Assembly: GCF_900115955.1 (NCBI RefSeq) | Contig: NZ_FOYL01000002.1 | Span: 868,001 to 932,000 of the forward strand | DNA length: 64,000 bases | DNA from: Lentzea waywayandensis | GTDB lineage: Bacteria > Actinomycetota > Actinomycetes > Mycobacteriales > Pseudonocardiaceae | Direction of reading: 5' to 3' | Shown: positions 7,178-14,157 of the stretch, in pieces | How positions within the stretch are numbered: the stretch's first letter is position 1 | Layout of the letters: every line of letters begins with the position of its first letter | The notes under the pieces: model-generated | The model's database searches: none | What the model saw: only the letters and a program-made list of their open reading frames with translations | Told to the model about the DNA's origin: nothing | Made by a program: the position numbers and the translations under genes

Positions 7178-10100
7178 CCCTCGGAGCAGATCCGCACCTC
7201 AGCGTCCTCAGTGGACAGTGACCAGCGGATGATCCGCGAGTCGTTCGCGCCGGACACCAGCTCGTCCTCCCGTGTGAACGCGACGGCCTGCACCGGACCG
7301 GTGTGCCCGGTCAGCGTGGTGCCCGCACGGGTGCCGAGGTTCCACACGACGACCGAGTCGTCCTCTCCCCCGGACGCGAGCGCGTCGCCGGACGGGCTGA
7401 ACGCCAGCGCCACCACCGCGGCGGAGTGGCCGGTCAGCGTCATCAGCTCGCTTCCCGTGGCCACGTCCCAGACCTTCACCGTCCGGTTGGCTCCCGCCGT
7501 CGCGAACCGCGTGCCGTCCGGGCTGATCGCCACGTCGCGCACGTCGCCCTGACCTGTGCTGACGCGCCGTTCCAGCTTGTCTCCGGCGAGGTCCCACAGC
7601 ATCGCGCCGCCCGCCGGATCGGTGGAGATCAGCAGCCGGCCGTCCGGGGTGAACTCGACGGCGCTCGCGATGTACGGGCCCCCGGAGAACCTGCCCTGAG
7701 TCAGGTCCGGCAGGCTCCAGCGGAACCGGCCGAGCGACGCCGTGACGATCCCGCGCCCGTCCGGCTGGTAGGCGATGTCGGTCGACGCGCCCAAACCGTT
7801 GTAGGGCAACGACGACAACCTCTCCCGCCGGGCGACGTCCCAGAGCGAGATGGTGTGGTCGCGGGTCAGCGCGGCCAGCCGGGAGCCGTCCGGGCTGAAC
7901 GACACCGACTCCACCCGGTCGGAATGACCGTCCAAAGTGGCCACCGCGGCACCGTCGAGATCCCACAACCGCACGGTTCCGTCGTCTCCGGCGGACGCGA
8001 CCATCCCACCGGACACGTCGATGTCGTTGATGCCGTCGGCGTGCCCGGTGAACGGCGGCACGGCGTCCTCGCGCACCGCCACGATCCGTCCGTAGCCGCC
8101 GGAGACCAGCAGTGTGCCGTCACGGCCCAGCGCGATCGCCCTGGACTCGGTGCGGCCGCGGTCGCGGTAGGTCGTGATGGGGCGGCCGGTGCGGATGTCC
8201 CAGATGGTGATGAGGCCGTCCTCGTCCGCCACCGCCATCCGGCCGCCCACCGGCCCGGACGCCTCCCACGAGTACGTGCCCTGCTTCGGCAGCTCGGACA
8301 GCAGCTTCCCGCCGACGTCCCAGAACTTGACGCCGTCGCGCAACGTCGAGGTGACGATCGCCGAGCCGTCGAAGCCGACGTTGTTGACCTCCAGGGACGG
8401 GATCTCGCCGACGCGGGCGCCGGACGCGACGTCCCACACCAGCGGACGTTCCTTGCCGTTCGCGGTGACGAGCAGTGATCCGTCCGGGCTGAACGCCAGC
8501 GCGTTCACCTCGTTCCGGTGCCCCTGGAAGATCCGGCTGGTCCTGGTGGCCACGTCCCACACCTCGACGGTGCCGCCGGCGACGCCGACCGCGAACGACG
8601 TCCCCGCCGGGTGGAACGCGAGGCCGGTGGTGATCACGTCGAACTGGTGGGAGAACACGGTGGTGCCGGTCGTCAGGTCCCAGACCACGACATCGCCGCG
8701 GCTTCCGGCCAACGCGGGCAGTGACGCGTTCGAGGCGAGGAACCTGTCGTCCGCGCTGAACTCGGCCTGCCTGGCGTAGCCGCCGTCGGTGAACCCGTTG
8801 TGGTCGGCCAGCAGGAGCTTGCGGGACCGGGTCCGCGGGTCCCACAGCGTGACGTGGCCGTCCCGATCGGCCGTCGCGATCACGTCCCCCTGGTGCGACA
8901 CGCTCACGTCCAGCACCGGCGGGCCGTCCGCGTTAAGCTCGATGCGGCGACGCGGTGCGGAAGCGGCGCTGAGCAGCGCGCCTCGAGTGTCGTCGTCCGC
9001 GTGCAGCCGGTAGGCCGACACGGCGAGCTGTCCGGCGAGGTCGGGTGCCGTGTCGACGAGACCGCGAGCGGACAACGCGATCTGGTGCGCCTGCTCGATC
9101 CGTTGCCGCAGCTGGGCTTCCCGCGACTGCCACCAGGCGACGCCACCGCCGCCCGCCGCCAACAGGAGCAGCACGCCCATGATCGAGACGAGCCTGGTCA
9201 GCAGCCGGTTGCGGCGCTTCACCGTCACCTGCTCGGCCTCGTCGTGCTCGCGGCTCGCCCCGAGGAACGCCTCCTCCGCCGCGTTCAGCTCGCCGGGGTG
9301 GTCCTGCGCCCAGGCCGCCGCGGTGACGAGCTGGGTGCCCCGGTAGAGCGCGCCCTCGTCCCGGTCCAGCTCGCTCCAGGTGTGGGCGGCGGCGGTCAGC
9401 CTGCGGTGGACCAGCAACGTCGAGCGGTCGTCGGACAGCCACCGCTGCAACCGGGGCCACGCGCGGATCAGCGCTTCGTGAGCGATCTCCACGGTGTCCT
9501 CGTCCACCACGAGCAGCCGCTCGGCGACCAGGCGGCCGAGCACGCCGTCGATCACCTGAGGTTCGGCGATGCCGTCGAGTTCGACGCGGCGGATCGGCCT
9601 GCGGGTGTCCTCGGTGCCGTCGCCGAACGCGGTGAGCCGCACCAGGATCCGGCGCATGGCCTGCTGTTCGGCGTCGTCCAGGTCGTCGTAGGCGCGTTCG
9701 GCCGTCTGCGCGATCGCGCCGCGCACCCCGCCACCGGCCCGGTAGGCGGCCAACGTCAGTTCGGTGCCGGAGCGTTGCCACGTCTCGACGAGAGCGTGCG
9801 ACAGCAACGGAAGCGCGCCCGGTTCGGCGTCCACGTCGGCGAGAACGGTCGCGAGCAGGTCTGCGGCGACGGACAGCCCGCTCATCGTGGCCGGGCGCAG
9901 CACGATGTCCCGCAGGTCGGCGCCCGACGGCGGCCCGACCAGCACGGTCGCCTCGTCCGCGAGCGCCTTCACCAGGCCGGGGTGCTGCGTGACGTGGGCG
10001 AGGAAGTCCGCCCGGACGCCGAGCACGACGTGGGTGCGGCGGTGCGGTCCCTGGGCGGCGTCGAGCAGCACGCCGATGAACTGTGAGCGCTCACTTTCGT

Positions 10101-11247
10101 TGGCGCACAACGTGAACAGCTCTTCCAGCTGGTCCACCACGAGCAGCACGCGAACGTCGTCCGGGCCGTTCGCGAGCGCGTTGCGGACCTCGACGTCGAA
10201 CGCCGCCGGGTCGGCGCCGAGGTCGGGCCGCTTGCCGGTGAACGACGCCAGCGCGGTGGTGAGCGCTGCCATCGGGTGCGCGGTCGGCGTGATGACGATC
10301 GGCCGCCAGGTCTTGCCGAGCCCGCCGACGACGCCGGCGCGCAGCAACGACGACTTGCCGCTGCCGGACGCGCCGAACACCCCGACGACCCGATGGCGGT
10401 CGATCCGGCGTGTCACCAGGTCGACCAGGTGATCGCGGCCGAAGAACCACGGGTGGTGCTCCGGCTGGTACGCCATCAGGCCGCGATACGGGCAGTCCGC
10501 GCGGGCGGTCCTGGGCGGCGCGGGTTCGTGCAGTGGCGCGCCCTGGAGCATCGTCTCGTGCAGGCCCCGCAGTTCGGGGCCGGGTTCGATGCCGAGGTCG
10601 CCGACGAGCCGTTCGCGGGCCCGCCGGAACACCTCCAGCGCCTCCGCCTGCCGGGACGCGCCGTAGAGGGCGGTCATCAGCTTGGCGTGCAACGGTTCCC
10701 GGTACGGATTGGCCTGCGCGAGCTCGGCCAGGCTGCCGATCAGCTCGGCGTGCCGGCCCAGCGCCAGTTCCGCCGCGGCGCGCGCTTCGGCCGCGCGCAG
10801 CCGTGCTTCGTCGAGTCGTGCGGCGAACTGGCCGGGCAGGTCCGGGTAGGCCGGGCCGCGCCACAGGCCGAGCGCCTCGGTGAGCAACTCGGCCGCCTTG
10901 GCGGGGTCGCCGTCCGCGAGGGCCTGCTCGCCGTCCTGGGTCAGCTGGTCGAACAGGTCCGCGTCGAGCTCGCCGGGGTCGATTCTCAGTTCGTATCCGG
11001 CCGGTTCACGGGTGATCCGGTCGCCGAGGCCGAGCGCGCGCTTGAGCTGGTAGACGTACAGCCGGACGTTCTCCTGCGCGGAGGCCGGCGGGACCTCCCA
11101 GAGCGCCTCGATCAACCGTTGCGGAGAGACGGGCGTGTTCGCGTGCCGCACCAGCATCGCGAGCAGGATCCGCTGCTTCGCCGACCGCAACGGGGTCTCT
11201 TCCTCGCCCGCCACGACGACGATCGGACCGAGCACCCGGAACCGCAC
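7132..11247 (-). CDS. SARP-type BTAD / nSTAND NTPase / WD40-repeat regulator
   Basis: A 1371-residue multidomain protein. In order: OmpR-like winged helix (about 1-95), bacterial transcriptional activation domain (about 96-245), nSTAND-type NTPase with Walker A GASGSGKSSLL near residue 290-300 and Walker B VLLVVDQLEELF near 366-378, one membrane segment LVSIMGVLLLLAAGG near 680-700, and a C-terminal series of WD40 repeats (about 770-1350) forming one or two propellers. The GTG at 11247 starts the winged helix directly and has GGGAGGG 2-8 nt upstream; a long upstream extension lacks similarity. Relatives such as AfsR are signal-responsive regulators of secondary metabolism or development. The membrane segment between ATPase and WD40 suggests signal reception at the membrane, unusual for a DNA-binding protein. 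It is divergent from the LuxR gene at 11344. Confidence 0.9.
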   Translation of the reverse strand: MRFRVLGPIVVVAGEEETPLRSAKQRILLAMLVRHANTPVSPQRLIEALWEVPPASAQENVRLYVYQLKRALGLGDRITREPAGYELRIDPGELDADLFDQLTQDGEQALADGDPAKAAELLTEALGLWRGPAYPDLPGQFAARLDEARLRAAEARAAAELALGRHAELIGSLAELAQANPYREPLHAKLMTALYGASRQAEALEVFRRARERLVGDLGIEPGPELRGLHETMLQGAPLHEPAPPRTARADCPYRGLMAYQPEHHPWFFGRDHLVDLVTRRIDRHRVVGVFGASGSGKSSLLRAGVVGGLGKTWRPIVITPTAHPMAALTTALASFTGKRPDLGADPAAFDVEVRNALANGPDDVRVLLVVDQLEELFTLCANESERSQFIGVLLDAAQGPHRRTHVVLGVRADFLAHVTQHPGLVKALADEATVLVGPPSGADLRDIVLRPATMSGLSVAADLLATVLADVDAEPGALPLLSHALVETWQRSGTELTLAAYRAGGGVRGAIAQTAERAYDDLDDAEQQAMRRILVRLTAFGDGTEDTRRPIRRVELDGIAEPQVIDGVLGRLVAERLLVVDEDTVEIAHEALIRAWPRLQRWLSDDRSTLLVHRRLTAAAHTWSELDRDEGALYRGTQLVTAAAWAQDHPGELNAAEEAFLGASREHDEAEQVTVKRRNRLLTRLVSIMGVLLLLAAGGGGVAWWQSREAQLRQRIEQAHQIALSARGLVDTAPDLAGQLAVSAYRLHADDDTRGALLSAASAPRRRIELNADGPPVLDVSVSHQGDVIATADRDGHVTLWDPRTRSRKLLLADHNGFTDGGYARQAEFSADDRFLASNASLPALAGSRGDVVVWDLTTGTTVFSHQFDVITTGLAFHPAGTSFAVGVAGGTVEVWDVATRTSRIFQGHRNEVNALAFSPDGSLLVTANGKERPLVWDVASGARVGEIPSLEVNNVGFDGSAIVTSTLRDGVKFWDVGGKLLSELPKQGTYSWEASGPVGGRMAVADEDGLITIWDIRTGRPITTYRDRGRTESRAIALGRDGTLLVSGGYGRIVAVREDAVPPFTGHADGINDIDVSGGMVASAGDDGTVRLWDLDGAAVATLDGHSDRVESVSFSPDGSRLAALTRDHTISLWDVARRERLSSLPYNGLGASTDIAYQPDGRGIVTASLGRFRWSLPDLTQGRFSGGPYIASAVEFTPDGRLLISTDPAGGAMLWDLAGDKLERRVSTGQGDVRDVAISPDGTRFATAGANRTVKVWDVATGSELMTLTGHSAAVVALAFSPSGDALASGGEDDSVVVWNLGTRAGTTLTGHTGPVQAVAFTREDELVSGANDSRIIRWSLSTEDAEVRICSEGYPRSEVCGTTRPDS

Positions 11248-11343
11248 GCACCCTCCCCCGATGACGGCGGAACGGTAACAACGACCTGGCGTTATACGCA
11301 GCCGATACGGAGAAATACGCTCCTTTCCCGACTGTTCCGGGAT

Positions 11344-11868
11344 GTGCTCACCATCCATGTCACGCTGTCGTTGCGCAGCGCCTTGCTGGCCGACCGGATC
11401 TCGTCCCGCCTCACCGCCGTGCCGTGGGCTGTCCCAGGCACTCCCGCCGACGTGAACGTCACGGATGCCTCTGCCGCCGCCGGGCCGCGCACGGTCGCGG
11501 TGCTGTCGTCGTTCGACGCCGTGGAAGGCCTGGTGCGGCTGGGCGTGACCGGGCTCGTGCTCGCCGACGACCCTCCCGAGGACATCGTGCGGGCCGTCCA
11601 CGACGTGCACCGGTTCGGCGGCTGGGTGTCGCCGCGGCTGGTGTCCTCGTTGCTGCCCGGTCCCCCACCGGCGTCGCTGACCGCCCGTGAGCGGGAGACG
11701 TTGCGGCTGGTCGCCGAGGGGCGGGAGAACGCGGAGATCGCCGCGGCCATGTTCATCACCGTGAGCGCGGTGAAGTACCACGTGTCGAACCTGCTGAGGA
11801 AGTTCGGCTGCCGCGACCGCACACAACTGGTCTCGCGACTAGGGCGTCCGCTGGCGGTGCGTTCCTAG
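11344..11868 (+). CDS. LuxR-type regulator with degenerate receiver
   Basis: 174 residues. The N-terminal 110 residues follow a receiver-like alternation (TVAVLSSFDAVEGLVRLGVT, LVLADDPPEDIVRAV) but lack the phosphorylatable Asp and acidic pocket, so this is a pseudo-receiver. The C-terminal LuxR/NarL helix-turn-helix is intact (LTARERETLRLVAEGRENAE then SAVKYHVSNLLRKFGCRDR). Such orphan regulators respond to ligands or are constitutive. GTG 11344 is the best available start, though its Shine-Dalgarno is poor. It is divergent from the BTAD-WD40 gene; the 96-nt gap contains the palindrome GCGTTATACGC (11289-11299). It may regulate that gene or the secreted peptidase 10 nt downstream. Confidence 0.75.
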   Translation: MLTIHVTLSLRSALLADRISSRLTAVPWAVPGTPADVNVTDASAAAGPRTVAVLSSFDAVEGLVRLGVTGLVLADDPPEDIVRAVHDVHRFGGWVSPRLVSSLLPGPPPASLTARERETLRLVAEGRENAEIAAAMFITVSAVKYHVSNLLRKFGCRDRTQLVSRLGRPLAVRS

Positions 11869-11878
11869 CGTGCTGGGC

Positions 11879-12802
11879 ATGAGAATCCTCGTTGCCGCCC
11901 TGATCTCGTTCGGGGTTCTGATAGGAGTCGTCAGCCCCGCTCAGGCGGCGCTGCCGGCGTGGCCGAACGTCAAGGAAGGCCAGAACGGCGCGACCGTGCT
12001 GACCGCCCAGCACCTGCTGCGTCACCGCGGCTACAACATCAGCGCCGACGGCGACTTCGGTCCGGCCACCGAGTCGGCGGTCAAGCAGTTCCAGACCGCG
12101 AACGGCCTGTCGTCCGACGGCCAGATCGGCCCGAACACCTGGCCGAAGCTGATCGTCAGCGTCCAGCAGGGCAACAACAGCAACGCCGTCCGCGCTGCCC
12201 AGGTGCAGCTCAACCGCTACGGCTACGGCCTGGACGAGGACGGCGACTTCGGCGGCGGCACGCACAGCGCGGCCGTGGCGTTCCAGAGGTCGAAGAGCCT
12301 GACCGCGGACGGCATCGTCGGCCCGAACACCTGGCAGACCCTGGTCGGCGGGTCGGGCTCCGGCGGCGGTGGCGGCGGCACCTACAGCCTGCCGCTGGCC
12401 AAGAGCGCCCTGCCGCGCAGCGAGTACGACGACCCGCACCACGACTACCCCGCCATCGACCTGCCGGTGAACAGCAAGCCGGCGTACGCGATGGTCACCG
12501 GTACCGCGTACCGCATCAACGAGCCCAGCGGCTGCGGCAACGGCCTGCGGATCGTCAAGAGCGGCGTCGACTACATCTACTGCCACTTCTCGTCGTGGTC
12601 GGTCTCGAACGGTGCCGCCGTCAAGGCCGGTGACCGCGTCGGCACCACCGGCAACACCGGCAACTCGACGGGCCCGCACCTGCACATCGCGATCAAGATC
12701 AGCGGAACGTCCTACTGCCCGCAGAACTTCCTGCTCGCGCTGTACGACGGGCGGACGCCGCCGGCGCCGTCGTCGCTGCCCCGCACGGGCTGTTTCTACT
12801 GA
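11879..12802 (+). CDS. Secreted peptidoglycan-binding M23 metallopeptidase
   Basis: 307 residues. A Sec signal peptide (about 1-22, ending PAQA) is followed by two PG_binding_1 repeats (about 30-85 and 100-155, each with a G-x-DGDFG and NTW motif), a Gly/Ser linker (about 160-172) and an M23/LytM domain. Zinc and catalytic residues are visible: HHDYPAIDLPV (first His and Asp), the CHFSSW His and GPHLHIAIK. It should cut peptidoglycan cross-links outside the cell during wall remodelling or lysis of other bacteria. I chose ATG 11879, which gives a compact signal peptide; GTG 11870 is possible. The last 7 nt overlap the convergent broken gene at 12796. Confidence 0.9.
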   Translation: MRILVAALISFGVLIGVVSPAQAALPAWPNVKEGQNGATVLTAQHLLRHRGYNISADGDFGPATESAVKQFQTANGLSSDGQIGPNTWPKLIVSVQQGNNSNAVRAAQVQLNRYGYGLDEDGDFGGGTHSAAVAFQRSKSLTADGIVGPNTWQTLVGGSGSGGGGGGTYSLPLAKSALPRSEYDDPHHDYPAIDLPVNSKPAYAMVTGTAYRINEPSGCGNGLRIVKSGVDYIYCHFSSWSVSNGAAVKAGDRVGTTGNTGNSTGPHLHIAIKISGTSYCPQNFLLALYDGRTPPAPSSLPRTGCFY

Positions 12803-13135
12803 CACACCTTCTGGAACACCGGCCCTGGGTCGCCGAGGTTCTCGGCGATCCAGGGCGAGGCCACCGAGTCAGCGCTGCGGACCGCCTCCCAGCGCTGCTC
12901 GGTGGTCCTCCCGTAGAGCAGGCTGGTGACGACCCGGAACCTCGGGGCCTCCGGGTCGCCACCGAAGTGTTCGTCCGCCGGCACGCCGACGCCGTGCTCG
13001 TCGAGCAGCCGTGCGGATCCAGCAGTCCGCGGCCAGGCGTCCGGAGTCGAGCGGTCCGGCGTCCGCCAGTGCTGTACCGGGGCCGATGAGTGGCAGGGCC
13101 GATGCCCCGAGCAGGAACGAACGCCGCCTCACCAT
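12796..13135 (-). pseudogene. Frameshifted Tat-signal protein
   Basis: From ATG 13135 a twin-arginine signal (MVRRRSFLLGASALPLIGPG) and a cleavage-like ALADA run into a low-complexity Arg/Ala stretch. In another frame (RLLDEHGVGVPADEHFGGD, about 13005-12960) sensible sequence resumes and continues to the stop at 12796, ending DPGPVFQKVCQ. One reading-frame change around 12985-13015 joins the two into a protein of about 113 residues. It may be a true pseudogene or a sequencing error at a GC-rich site. I do not recognise the mature domain. The ncRNA array begins about 100 nt upstream of its start. Confidence 0.5.
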
Positions 13136-13253
13136 CAGGTTTCTCCGACCTGTGACAGGGCGGCGTCGTTGCCCGTCAGAGCGGGGAGTCACCCTGCGGG
13201 GCCTGAGTTTCGCAAGATCCCGATACTGCGGTGAGCGACCACACAGCCCGTTC

Positions 13254-13280
13254 GGAAACACCGCGGGCACAACCGCCGTT
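13254..13280 (+). promoter_or_regulatory. ECF-sigma-like promoter of RNA unit A
   Basis: GGAAA (13254-13258), 18 nt, CGTT (13277-13280). This matches SigR/SigH/SigE-type consensus (GGAAY ... GTT). The predicted RNA starts at 13290. Confidence 0.55.
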
Positions 13281-13289
13281 ATACGTGTT

Positions 13290-13450
13290 GGTCGGTGCGG
13301 TCCGTGTCCCCCGGGCCTCACCTCATCGCCTTCGCGGAAGACCGTTCGGCTGGTACCGCGTCGAGCCACTCGCCGAGAGGCGACCGATCGCATCGGCCTC
13401 ACCAAGCTCGCCCTCAAGCCGTCCCTCTCCCCGACAGACGGCTTGAGGGC
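13290..13450 (+). ncRNA. Predicted structured small RNA, unit A
   Basis: The most diverged copy (109 nt plus terminator). Closing stem P1: GGUCGGUGC (13290-13298) with GCAUCGGCC (13390-13398), 9 pairs; relative to the other copies the two changes on the right arm become G-U wobbles, so pairing survives. P2: CGCGG (13333-13337) / CCGCG (13356-13360). P3: CGCC-GAGA-GGCG (13371-13382), a GNRA tetraloop hairpin. A C-rich unpaired tract GUCCCCCGGGCC follows P1. Terminator: 14-bp stem 13410-13423 / 13437-13450. Conserved structure with many sequence changes supports RNA rather than protein function. Function unknown. Confidence 0.65.
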
Positions 13451-13454
13451 GTCC

Positions 13455-13486
13455 GGTCGGCGCGGAGCTCTCCTGCCGCGCCGACC
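13455..13486 (+). repeat. Remnant of an RNA unit: P1 stem only
   Basis: GGTCGGCGCGG (13455-13465) and CCGCGCCGACC (13476-13486) form a perfect 11-bp stem with a 10-nt loop directly after the terminator of unit A. It is the closing stem of the units with the body deleted. At position 7 it has C-G where units B and D have U-A, a compensatory change supporting selection on pairing. Confidence 0.55.
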
Positions 13487-13554
13487 ACCCAGTTTCTTCT
13501 TGTCCCGGAAGGTATTCCGCGTTCCAGACGGTGACCGGCCACACAGGTTCCCCT

Positions 13555-13580
13555 GGAACACAAGGGATCCCCGCTCCGTT
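13555..13580 (+). promoter_or_regulatory. ECF-sigma-like promoter of RNA unit B
   Basis: GGAAC (13555-13559), 17 nt, CGTT (13577-13580); predicted start 13590, where the P1 stem begins. Confidence 0.55.
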
Positions 13581-13589
13581 GTACGGAGT

Positions 13590-13740
13590 GGTCGGTGCGG
13601 AACGAGTCCCCGGGCCCCAACAGAATCGCCTTCGCGGCATACCGTTCGGCTGGAACCGCGTCGTGCCCACCGCCGAGAGGCGACCGCCGCACCGACCACA
13701 AGCCACGCCCTCAAGCCGGACCCCCCGACGGCTTGAGGGC
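13590..13740 (+). ncRNA. Predicted structured small RNA, unit B
   Basis: 108 nt plus terminator. P1: GGUCGGUGCGG (13590-13600) / CCGCACCGACC (13687-13697), perfect 11 bp. P2: CGCGG (13633-13637) / CCGCG (13656-13660), capped by CCGUUCGGCUGG. P3: CGCC-GAGA-GGCG (13671-13682). The segment between P1 and P2 contains GUCCCCGGGCCCC. Terminator GCCCTCAAGCCG (13707-13718) / CGGCTTGAGGGC (13729-13740), 12 bp. Nearly identical to units C and D, so the duplications are recent or homogenised by gene conversion. Confidence 0.68.
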
Positions 13741-13753
13741 CTTCCCCTCACCG

Positions 13754-13780
13754 GGAACACAACAGAACCCCCGCACCGTT
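13754..13780 (+). promoter_or_regulatory. ECF-sigma-like promoter of RNA unit C
   Basis: GGAAC (13754-13758), 18 nt, CGTT (13777-13780), starting 14 nt after the terminator of unit B. The upstream 16-nt box of the other units is absent. Confidence 0.55.
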
Positions 13781-13789
13781 GAACGAGAC

Positions 13790-13943
13790 GGTCGGCGCGG
13801 AACGAGTCCCCGGGCCCCAACAGAATCGCCTTCGCGGCACACCGTTCGGCTGGAACCGCGTCGTGCCCACCGCCGAGAGGCGACCGCCGCACCGACCACG
13901 AACTCGGCTCTCAGGCGGCACACCCCCAGGCAGCCTGAGAGCC
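13790..13943 (+). ncRNA. Predicted structured small RNA, unit C
   Basis: 108 nt plus terminator. P1: GGUCGGCGCGG (13790-13800) / CCGCACCGACC (13887-13897) with one C-A mismatch. P2 13833-13837 / 13856-13860; P3 13871-13882 with GAGA loop. The body differs from unit B at very few positions. The terminator is a different sequence with the same architecture: GGCTCTCAGGC (13906-13916) / GCCTGAGAGCC (13933-13943). Replacement of the whole stem sequence while keeping pairing is strong evidence that the hairpin matters. Confidence 0.65.
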
Positions 13944-14005
13944 TTCCCAACACCGGATGCCCTGACTCTCTTGGGAGAGAAGGAAGTTCACCGGACACAG
14001 GCCTC

Positions 14006-14039
14006 GCCCTCAAGCCGACACCCCCAGCGGCTTGAGGGC
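14006..14039 (+). terminator. Orphan terminator of a deleted RNA unit
   Basis: GCCCTCAAGCCG (14006-14017) / CGGCTTGAGGGC (14028-14039), identical in stem to the unit B terminator, but no RNA body precedes it. Upstream 13944-14005 holds only a small hairpin, CTCTC-TTGG-GAGAG (13967-13980). It looks like what is left of a fifth unit. Confidence 0.5.
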
Positions 14040-14121
14040 CTTCCCGCTACCGAACGCGCTCAATCTCTTGCCAAACCAGGAACTCAGCACCCCAGCTGGT
14101 GAGCGAGCACACAGATCACCA

Positions 14122-14148
14122 GGAAACACAACGGGACACCGCACCGTT
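14122..14148 (+). promoter_or_regulatory. ECF-sigma-like promoter of RNA unit D
   Basis: GGAAA (14122-14126), 18 nt, CGTT (14145-14148); predicted start 14158. The 16-nt box GTGAGCGAGCACACAG precedes it at 14099-14114. Confidence 0.55.
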
Positions 14149-14157
14149 GTACGAAAC

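Noticed and set aside
11248..11826. N-terminal extension of the BTAD-WD40 protein
   Set aside because: It overlaps the LuxR gene on the other strand and has no similarity to the family; the winged helix starts at GTG 11247 with a good Shine-Dalgarno.
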